Positions 56,501-64,000 of a DNA stretch of 64,000 nt are shown one piece after another; the stretch's first letter is position 1, and every line of letters begins with the position of its first letter. The notes below the pieces were generated by a model. That model saw nothing but the letters and a program-made list of their open reading frames with translations, searched no databases and was not told the origin of the DNA. A program made the translations under genes and the position numbers. This DNA comes from Chrysaora quinquecirrha (taxonomy: Eukaryota > Cnidaria > Scyphozoa > Semaeostomeae > Pelagiidae), in the NCBI GenBank assembly GCA_014526335.1, contig JACTAT010000013.1:5894182-5958181 (forward strand), given 5' to 3'.

Positions 56501-58865
56501 CAGTAGCTATTCGTTGGTTGTATCATTGTTTTAATTTTTATTTTATCTTAGAACAATTCGGTAAAAATAAAAGAGAGGCAAATAGATAATCTCTCCACTA
56601 CTCTATTATTGTGTAGCCAACCTGAGTTGTATTGTTTGTATTGTGACGGGGGGTTGAAATGAAAACATGAAAGATTTGACAAGTTTGAAAGCTAGGCCAG
56701 CGATAACCTGTGTTCCAGACTCCTTGCACATGTAAGGTTAGCGTCAGAAACACGCGGATCCAATATGGCGGACGTTGCTGTTGGTTCGATTAGCATATCC
56801 CGTCTTTAACGTGTCGGAACGATTAATTTTCTAAACAGCTCACAACAACTATCCAAACAGTTTAATTTAGTTTACGATACGCCTGTCTTGTAAATAAGAC
56901 TTACAATTTTAGGGTCTTATATTCATGGAGGCCCCATTTTGTTTTCCAAGAGTTTTCAAAAAAACGTTTGCTGCAATAAAAGGGATTCAAGATTAAGTGC
57001 GTTCTTTGTCTTCTAAGCAGTTTGTTGTGTATCGTATTTCTTGTGAACATCATATCAGGAAGTAAGTATTGCGAGAAAGTTACAGCTCTTCTCTCGACAA
57101 AACCCGTCTCCAAAAGCGCAAGAGATAAGAAAACGAAAATACACTCTTTTTTTATAAGAATAATGTTTATAAGAATATTCAGGCTCAGAATCAGCCTATT
57201 TTTAAGAATATTGTAAGAATATGCTCAGCCTCAGCTCGCATATTTGTGTCTCATTTTTCAGCAGATGCCTGTTTTGCAATGTTAGAACGAAACTTCATGA
57301 TTGTTAACAACATTCTTTTTGTTATAATAGTTAAATATTTCTTTCGCTCGACCATATCAGATGATTTTTCTTTTAACTACGTTCCCCTAAAACCGCATAT
57401 CAGATTTGAGAAATAAGAATACTTTAAGAATATATTCAGTCTCACAATAAACATTTTTTAAGAATATTGAGGCTGGACAAAATTTATAGTATTCTTATAA
57501 AAAAAAGAGTGTAAATGCTTAGATTATTTAAAAATTGCTGCGAAAAGGGGAATTCAAGATTCAGTGGTTGGTTTGTCTTCTAAGCAGTTATTTAGAGTCA
57601 TATAAAAGAAGTATTGCAGAAAAGTTCAAGCTGTCCTGTCGACAAATCCTTTCTTCATCTTTTTTCTCTTCATCATAATGCCTGGGTTCAGGCTTTTAAT
57701 AAAGAACCTAGCTCAGGCCTAGTTTTAAAGTTCTAAAAGTTTTTAAAGTTCCTTACTTTTTGACGTTCTGAGACAATTGTAGTTCAAAAATTTCCTTAAT
57801 AGTTCCTTAATTTTAACTGTATATACAGTTTCATGACTTGCAGAGCTCCAGACTCCTCAAGGAGAGATTTGATATATGCGTAACGTATAATTTATGCGAG
57901 TTTCGACTGCAAATGAATTGAATGGGCTTTCTAAGGATTGTTCGCAGTGATAAAAATATTCAACATGGAAAGTGGTTTTCTTCTACATGTAGCTTCCTTA
58001 TAAAGTGGTTCCTTACACCGCCCCCTTGTTGTAAGTTTGATGATAGTCAACGATACCTGTCAGAGCCTGTCACTTTCATTACCTGCTGTTGTCAGTTATT
58101 TGATATCCATCTTTTCAGACCAAACCTTGTTAAACACGGTTAACAAACACATCGCTTGTCCACGTTCATTATTTTTAAAAAATTTATTCAAACTCATCCT
58201 AAGGTTATTCAGTGACGAATGCAAATTGTACTTTGATTGTAAGGTTCTCTGGAAAAGAGAAAGTTATTCAATGAGTCTGTGTTTCTGTTATGTGATACGT
58301 TGTGTCTTGGGCGGGTGCCATTTTGCCTGCGCAAGCTGTTTTCTTCTACCATTCCTCCCCTCTTCCTAGTAATCTTGAAATATTTTTATTAAAATAATTC
58401 TTTTATCAACTGTTTTCTTATTATCTAACTTTAAGCTTTCATTTATATAAGGCCAAGCTATGAAAAGACACAACCTTTATAAGAAATTTTTAAAACAAAA
58501 ACCAGGCTGAAATTTGGGTCAAAATTTTTGCTATCTCCGAAACTATTTGAGATACGCAAAAGCAAAGTTCACCAGCGTAAAGCCCTTGCCTGGAAACGCA
58601 TTTTAAACATGTTTTCAAGAAGGGTAGGGGTGACAAGTTAGTGAAAAATCGCTTCAAAAATAAGAAACAGGCAGGCTGAAATCGAAGCCAAGTGTTCTTT
58701 AAAAAAAACGTTTGCTGTATGTGTACTAACTCCAACTCGATAATCGGACTAAAATTAAATGAAACCTAATAATTGAACCGACAGTTGCTCCTTACTGTCA
58801 CAACGATACTCCGATGTCACTGAAGTAATGCCAGCTAGCAGCAAAAGGCATACCAATGCCTGCAT
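44566..58865 (-). CDS. ABCG half-transporter, N-terminal and nucleotide-binding exons
   Basis: Twelve - strand exons with matching phases: 58796-58865, 55057-55332, 53751-53839, 52651-52884, 50963-51286, 49701-49832, 48744-48938, 48015-48068, 46920-47017, 46207-46319, 45177-45500 and 44566-44723, totalling 2,067 nt (689 codons). Order: signal peptide ([12 protein letters not shown]); Cys-rich extracellular region with CPKGAYC, CPKGNYC and HHFCPAGT motifs; a membrane helix ([14 protein letters not shown]); an ATP-binding domain with Walker [10 protein letters not shown], the Q-loop region VPQEDTM, signature [16 protein letters not shown], Walker B LLFLDEPT and switch VIHQPR; then the first membrane-domain helix ([16 protein letters not shown]). 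The N-terminal architecture is like plant ABCG24/28 (WBC30-type) proteins, which export substrates as dimers. The exons for the next helices are absent, so this allele may be non-functional. The signal-peptide exon is assigned by phase and position only. Confidence 0.82.
44776..44925. repeat. 18-bp tandem repeat, about eight units
   Basis: The unit is GCGTTTATCAGACATGGG with small variants. It begins about 50 bp outside the 3' splice site of the ABC exon 44566-44723, in the upstream intron. Confidence 0.9.
45520..45717 (-). repeat. tRNA-derived SINE, copy 1 (truncated tail)
   Basis: On the - strand: GAGCTCAGTGGAACGCC (A box-like), then GGTTCGAATCCCATC (B box), preceded by a head region GCCTTGGGCTGTATGAC. 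It lies next to SINE copy 2 in the same orientation, in an intron of the ABC gene. An apparent continuation of exon 45177-45500 into it is not coding. Confidence 0.7.
45718..45925 (-). repeat. tRNA-derived SINE, copy 2
   Basis: Same head, B box (GGTTCGAATCCCACC) and 3' part as copy 3, ending with CACCATTCATGAC and a short AT-rich tail. It is immediately adjacent to copy 1. Confidence 0.7.
47542..47914. mobile_element. TTAA-type MITE, third copy
   Basis: Starts AGGTGGATTTCC after TTAA and ends GAAATCCGCC before CTAA (a changed TTAA). Shares CGACACGAATC and the CAAGTCAACTTTTTC stretch with 4962-5228. Located in an ABC intron. Confidence 0.55.
49030..49225 (+). repeat. tRNA-derived SINE, copy 3
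   Basis: Forward orientation: CTTGGGGTTGTATGAC, TATAGCTCAGTG (A box), GGTTCGAATCCCATC (B box), then a unique tail GTTCGCCATTCATGAC. The three copies define a family of about 200 bp; a pol III start from the internal boxes is expected of such elements. Confidence 0.75.
52526..52620 (-). pseudogene. Partial duplicate of ABC exon 52651-52884
   Basis: About 95 bp repeats the end of the adjacent exon including its donor (NYCPN, HFCPA, then a GTAAGT site). It lacks an acceptor and is one base short before the donor. It is probably a pseudo-exon left by a local duplication of about 130 bp. Confidence 0.6.
54030..54112 (-). repeat. tRNA-derived SINE-like sequence, different family
   Basis: On the - strand TGGCGCAGTAGTTAGCGTGC resembles an A box region and GTGTTCGAGCC a B box. 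The arms do not form a complete tRNA. Confidence 0.5.
54559..54925. mobile_element. MITE with GGGCGTGTTC ends, 367 bp
   Basis: Ends AGGGCGTGTTCTC and GAACACGCCCT, with inner pairing (CCTAAACC, CGGAGGTTAAG). It lies in an ABC intron. The 99-codon frame across it is incidental. Confidence 0.6.
57142..57511. mobile_element. TAAGAATA-family MITE, 370 bp, second copy
   Basis: Ends CACTCTTTTTTTATAAGAAT and ATTCTTATAAAAAAAAGAGTG, with TA on both sides. Same internal words as 2507-2899 (TAAGAATATTCAGGCT). Confidence 0.75.
57690..58016. mobile_element. TAAGGAAC-family MITE, degraded copy
   Basis: Shares CTCAGGCCTAGTT, AAAGTTCCTTA, TCTACATGTAG and CTTCCTTATAAAGTGGTTCC with 20961-21363 in the same order. 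The outer T/A runs are reduced. Confidence 0.6.
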
Positions 58866-59415
58866 TTTGCATCTGATCCTCAAAGCAAAGATGCTTTATA
58901 ACTCTTGTTAATAATTTGACTAGTTATAACGCCAGAACTTCAAAAGAGTATGTTTGCCTTGTGAGTCAACTCCCTTTTCTGTTTCGCTACATTGTTAATA
59001 AAGCCAACACACAAAGCCAGCATTTGCTCAGGAATTCAACTGAGTCGTTTTGAACGGGGGAAGGTCTCTTGAAATTCTCATGTTTCAGTTTTGCTTTCAA
59101 CATGTAATCTGATGATTGATGTTAGAATCGTTCTTTTTCGTTTTATTTCTCCTCTCAACTTCCCAAGTCTTCACTCTTTTCCTTCTCTCTTCAAAATGGA
59201 TTTATATCCTTTATAAGGGTATTTTAACATTTCCATATACTGTAGGTAGAGTCCTTCTATATATATATACAGCTACGAATGGATGGCGCTCTACCACTCA
59301 ATTTTGTATGAGCTGTGTAGACTGTGTAGGCGGTGGCGTTTTATGTCCTTTATTCACAGTTAATTTTTACAGTAGTTTAATATATAAAGCTTATTTATAC
59401 CAACCTAAACTACTA

Positions 59416-59797
59416 CAATTTTTTTTTAATAAGCAACCGCTCAATAAGCAACTAGGGCTGAACTGACCTTAACATTAAGCAACTTGAGGGCTCAGTTGAA
59501 TTACTGTAAGCAACTAAGAAATCAAACAACCAAGCTTATATACTCTTTCTTGTTGTGATGAAATTGTTCGTTCTTATAGTTGGTCAATAGCTAACGTTTT
59601 TCCACTTAGATACTGTCTCCCAATAGTCTTGTTGTAGGCCTAACAGTTGACGATTTTGACCCGCAAAGTCAGGGGTGGTTGTTGGGTACAAAAATTTTAA
59701 GCAACGTTTAAGCAACTTTGAGGGCTGAAATGTCTAAAATTTTAAGCAACTTTTAGGGCTGGAAAAAAGTCAAGTGGCTTATTAAAAAAAATAAATG
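59416..59797. mobile_element. TAAGCAAC-family MITE, 382 bp
   Basis: The left end CAATTTTTTTTTAATAAGC and right end GGCTTATTAAAAAAAATAAATG are flanked by TA. Inside, TAAGCAAC with GAGGGCT recurs several times. Confidence 0.6.
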
Positions 59798-61129
59798 TAT
59801 TCAAGGTTAGTATAAATTAGATTTACATATTAAACTAATACTAACGCCATTGTGTAACTAACTTCAAAAAATATTTGTGAAGATAAGAAATCAATAACAT
59901 GAATGAATAACAGGTATTAAAACAAAATTTATTAATATACAGCAGCATCTTATTGTAAGGTAGTCGTATTATTTATACACAATGTTTAGCAAAACTTTGT
60001 ACAAATTTTGCAGCTGAATTTTTTTGCCTCTTTAAAATTATTGTTAGGCTTTGCTGAAAACCTTGCATGCAAAGAACTGCTTGCTATAATTCAGTGACGT
60101 AGACGGAGGAACAACGTTAACGGGGCAAAAAGGCACGGCCAAAGAAAATCAGAGCGCGTTTCATCACAAAACTTATACGCCAGTGACGATTTCAAAGTGT
60201 GGGGGCAACGAAAAACGGGATCCACTTGACCACGTTATTTTTTGACGTCACACTTAAGGCATATGCAGCAATTTGCTAGAAAAACTTCATACAGTACCAG
60301 CCGAAAAAGGGCCATCTGGGTCGGGTCGCCTTTGGCACCAAAAGACGACTTTCAAATTTGAATTAAGTATGCTGCTGCTTTAAAAAAGGCACACTTTGGG
60401 CTAAAAATGGGTCCTTTTCATTGACGTTCAGAAACGGTCTTCGCCCTTGCTTCCCAGATTCGTACAGTATTTCTATGGATAAGGAACATCTCAAAATACA
60501 TCCATGCTAAAAACGAAAGCTGAATTACTGTATATTGTTACAAAATAGGGAATCTGCATTTAATGAAACTTGCAAGTCCACAGCCTATCCTATTTGCAAC
60601 TACGACTCAACCCCCGTTTTTACTTCAAAGAATTCAGAGATTAGATGGCATCAGTTGCAAAATCTTTCTTTTGTTAAAACAATACCACAAAAATTTTTAC
60701 CTCAACCCCCGGAATAGGATAAACGTGAATCATTGTCTAGGCTGTGGTTTAGGTGACCTTGGTTGTTCCCGTGTCACGCCAGAACATTTTTCAGAGGTTT
60801 TTCGGTAACGATGACAAGGACACTTGGATGTTTGGTAAAATGGTAACCATAGCAAAGGCCAAATAGAGAGCCGGTGAGGTGAGAAATTGAGAAAATTAGA
60901 AAATACAAATATTTCTAATGTTCATTATTAATTTATTTTTTCTTTATTTTACAACACGATTCTGCAACGCAATAGAGAAAGAAAAAACGTCCTTTCGCAT
61001 CCGAAAAAAGATGCAAGAGGCGTGAACATCAAGTATTTTACGATCTTCATCATTTACGATACATAGGCATTAGCAGTTCTTTGTTTTAGATCGCTAAGCA
61101 TGTTTTTATGTTGCCATTGCACTCCATGC

Positions 61130-61501
61130 AACTTGCTAACTAACTCACTATCTAATTAACTAACTATTTTACTAACTAACTAACTTATTAACTTACTATC
61201 TAGCTATCTAACTATCTAACTAGCTAACTAAGTAGCTAACTAACTAACTACCTAACTAACTAGCAAAACAAAGTAACTAACTAACTAATTAACTAACTAC
61301 CTAACTAGCAGAACAAACTTACTGACTAACTAACTAATTAACTAACTAACTAATTAACTAACTAACTATCTAACTAACTAAACAAACTAACTGACTAATT
61401 ACCTAACTAACTAACTAACTCACTAACTAAATAACTAACTAACTAACTGAATAACTAACTAACTAACTAACTTACTTACTTTCTTACTTACTTACTAAAC
61501 T

Positions 61502-61534
<33 letters not shown>

Positions 61535-61709
61535 CTAACTAACTCATTATCTAATAACTAACTAATTAACTAACTAACTATCTAACTAACTAAACAAACT
61601 AACTGACTAATTACCTATGTAACTAACTAACTCACTAACTAACTAACTAATTAACTGAATAACTAACTAACTAACTTACTTACTTACTTTCTTACTTACT
61701 TACTTAGCT

Positions 61710-61784
<75 letters not shown>

Positions 61785-61823
61785 GACTAATTAACTAACT
61801 GACTAACTAACTAACTAACTAAA

Positions 61824-61854
<31 letters not shown>

Positions 61855-61855
61855 A
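61130..61855. repeat. (ACTA/CTAA)n tetranucleotide microsatellite, about 725 bp
   Basis: A nearly continuous run of AACTAACT units, with blocks of CTTACTTA and interruptions that themselves recur, suggesting internal higher-order duplications. Confidence 0.95.
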
Positions 61856-62134
61856 CTATTTCCTAACCATTCCTTATCCTGTTAAAGCAGAAATCTATCA
61901 TTCCGCATCCCACCCACAGATGAATTAGACGGCCGCCCTATAATTCCATCAGCAACATGTTCTGTTTTCAGTAGTGAGACTAGAAATTCAGAATTGCCGG
62001 TTTAGTTTCAAATCGATAAAAAAGTTTGTTAAAAACCTCTGCATAAAGTGTTACAATATATTCTTTATATAACATCTACAGTATAAAAAATCCTAATAAC
62101 AAGTTGCAATTACCTTGCAATTACAATTCCTAGT

Positions 62135-63595
62135 TTAGTCCTTGCAGGGTCCATCATTTATCTTTTTTATATAAAAGTCTTTTCTGCATGATATTGCGCG
62201 CATTATACATTCATTCAAATATGTTCTTCCATCACTTGCACATAATATTTTTGGATTAAAATTGCAAAATCTAGGACATACACAGTGAGGTAGGCCAGTG
62301 AATGGGTTTATTGCACAGAACCCATGCCGAGGACATCGTCGAAGTTTGCATAGATCTATCGGTTTTCTAGATTGCCTCTTGAATCTGATTAAGAAAAGGA
62401 CAAAATATTAGCTATGAACCTACACAATAAGGCAACCGATCAATAAGCAACTAGGGCTGAACTGACCTTAACACTAAGCAACTTGAGGGCTCAGCTGAAC
62501 TACTGTAAGAAACTGAGAAGTAATTAAGAACCTATACGCTTTCTTGTTGTTAGGAGATTGTCTGTTCTTATGTTTTGCATGTTGAAGTTCTTGAGCTAAC
62601 GTTTTTCCACTTCCTGTCTCCCAAAAGTCGTGTTGTAGACCTAAGACACAAAATAGGGAGTTAACCCCTATTCTGTGCCTAAGAGGTGATGATTTTGACC
62701 CGCAAAGTCAGGGGTGGTTGAAAGGTACAAGAAATTTTAAGCAACTTTTAAGCAACATTGAGGGCTGGATATAAGTCCAGTGGCTTATTAAAAAGTGTAT
62801 ATACAGCCAAGGGGCATTTCACCCCTCGAAATGACGTTAAGAGATTCTCGTTGAAACAAAAGGATTTCCACAGGATTTTTGTGAAAACAATGGCAATCCA
62901 AGCAATGGATGTTAACAATTAGTAAAAGAAACACACTTTTCATGTGGTGTTAAAGTGGAAGTCAGAGACGTTGAGACCATGCAGCAGCGTAATATCACTG
63001 CTTGTACAGCTGGGCAGGTGATGCGTCTTACGAAAGTACACTTGCATTGCATACTCAGGATACTTATTTACGAGGATGATACACGACGAACTTGCGCCTA
63101 AGTTGCAAAAATAACAGTCTTTATACCTTTACATATATACAACGATCACCCCAAAATTGGCCTCAAAAGGGCATCGAAAGCTGCAGTGGTAGTTTCAGCT
63201 GGGTGAATAATCATAGCATGTTCAGTTCACATTCGTCTCCTATTCTTTAAGCACAGCTTTTCAGTTCAAAGACATTAATTCCTTTTAAAAAGAATATCGA
63301 GAACGAATGATGATTAACATACCACAGTAACCATCAGACATGGCTATTTCTTTCTGTAATCGACATGCTGCAATCTTGAGAAAACACTCCGATGTATAAT
63401 TCTTTTGAATGCCTGTTTCTTTATCAGTTCCACACACAGGACGAATGTTTGTAAAATCACAATGATTAGGACACATACATTCTTTGCTGCCTTTGTCATT
63501 GACTTTGCACACTGCATAAAACCTACAGATCTGTCTGCCACATTTTGTAGGCCGCTTTGTGAAAATCTGTTTTCTTGAATTCGTTACCGTTGGTC
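62135..63595 (-). CDS. Secreted follistatin/Kazal-type protein, last exons (5' end outside the window)
   Basis: Two - strand exons. Exon 63323-63595 encodes CGRQICRFYAVC, then CMCPNHC, PVCGTDKETG and SECFLKIAAC, with GYC at the end: a follistatin-type EGF-like hairpin followed by a Kazal domain. Exon 62135-62384 encodes a second unit (CPRHGFCAI, CVCPRFC, LCASDGRTYLNEC) and ends CKD-stop. Kazal domains bind and inhibit serine proteases or act as matrix modules. The first exon leaves in phase 1 but the last enters in phase 2, so a further small exon between them is likely and is not identified. The upstream part, including any signal peptide, lies beyond 64,000. Confidence 0.72.
62423..62797. 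mobile_element. TAAGCAAC-family MITE, 375 bp
   Basis: Starts CACAATAAGGCAACC and ends GGCTTATTAAAAAGTG, with TA on both sides. Internal sequence is similar to 59416-59797 and 1419-1660. It sits between the two Kazal exons. Confidence 0.65.
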
Positions 63596-64000
63596 CTAAA
63601 CGTAAAAATATGATATTTCAATTCGACAGGCATTACTAAAGCCTGCGACGATGGGGACAACGGGGACACCTTCGGGATTTTCCTGTGTGTACCCGTGGTC
63701 CACGTCGCCTAAGATTATATTGGAGCAATAACATCGCCGTTACGTCGGAAACACGATATCGAAAGACAGCTATATTGCTTACGATGATATGGAAACCAGT
63801 CCTGAAATACACGCTACTGCGATGTGAATGGTTACTGTGGCATGTGTAAAGACGAGAGCTTATTTTGTGTATGTTTAGGGATGAAGGCAAGGAGGAGACA
63901 GCTCTTGAAGAATACATAAGGAACGAAAAGAAAAGGAAGATCGACAAATAGCTTGAGTCGACAAATCGCTTGACCAGAGACAGAGATTTCTGTCAACAAA

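Larger units (their letters stand above)
55333..58795. other. First intron of the ABC gene
   Basis: About 3.5 kb between the signal-peptide exon and the first Cys-rich exon. Apart from the MITEs listed separately (57142-57511 and 57690-58016) I see no gene or structured repeat. Confidence 0.45.
58866..62134. other. Intergenic region between the ABC gene and the Kazal-type gene
   Basis: Contains the promoter side of the ABC gene (a TATAAAGC word about 35 bp before its ATG on the - strand), one TAAGCAAC MITE and a long ACTA-type microsatellite. No gene is supported. Confidence 0.5.

Noticed and set aside
61130..61855. Possible CRISPR-like or telomeric array
   Set aside because: Plain tetranucleotide ACTA/CTAA repeats without spacers, and not a telomere unit.
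63636..63947. 103-codon - strand frame upstream of the Kazal exon
   Set aside because: Basic, unrecognisable sequence with no splice continuity to the Kazal exon.

Overview
The window is nuclear DNA from an invertebrate animal. The genes are split by GT-AG introns of about 0.4 to 2 kb, base composition is AT-rich (by eye a little above 60 percent), and the repeats are animal types: a BEL/Pao retrotransposon, hAT and Tigger-like DNA elements, tRNA-derived SINEs and LINE remnants. An anthozoan cnidarian (coral or anemone) is my best guess from the overall style and the plant-like ABCG transporter type, but nothing here proves the taxon.

Layout. Positions 1-15,558 and about 20,550-34,076 are two copies of one tandem duplication. 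Each copy carries the same seven-exon gene on the + strand (copy A 4,615-13,781; copy B 23,179-32,417). In both copies every exon has the same length, splice phases agree throughout, and the model totals 2,997 nt (998 residues). The predicted product is a secreted, mostly helical protein with cysteine-rich ends that I do not recognise. The copies differ mainly by transposon insertions, several of which have a clean empty site in the other copy, and by patchy coding divergence.

The spacer at 15,559-20,550 holds a decayed hAT element with a second hAT-type element nested in it, a roughly 190-bp tandem repeat, and a broken RhoGAP (p190-like) gene fragment. Copy B also hosts an intact, intronless, antisense ribosomal protein eS12 retrocopy in intron 5.

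From 58,865 down to 35,436 on the - strand lies an ABCG-type half-transporter: signal-peptide exon, cysteine-rich extracellular part, one membrane helix, nucleotide-binding domain and membrane domain. A BEL/Pao retrotransposon (37,543-43,762) begins directly inside one of its exons, and the exons expected for the middle of the membrane domain are not visible, so this allele looks broken or misassembled. At 62,135-63,595 (- strand) are two exons of a secreted follistatin/Kazal-type protein that continues beyond the window.

The rest is dominated by short inverted-repeat elements. Three families of about 370-400 bp share a terminal architecture and a TA target duplication but differ in their internal repeated word. 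I saw no bacterial-type operons, CRISPR arrays or rRNA, and no tRNA gene that looks functional.
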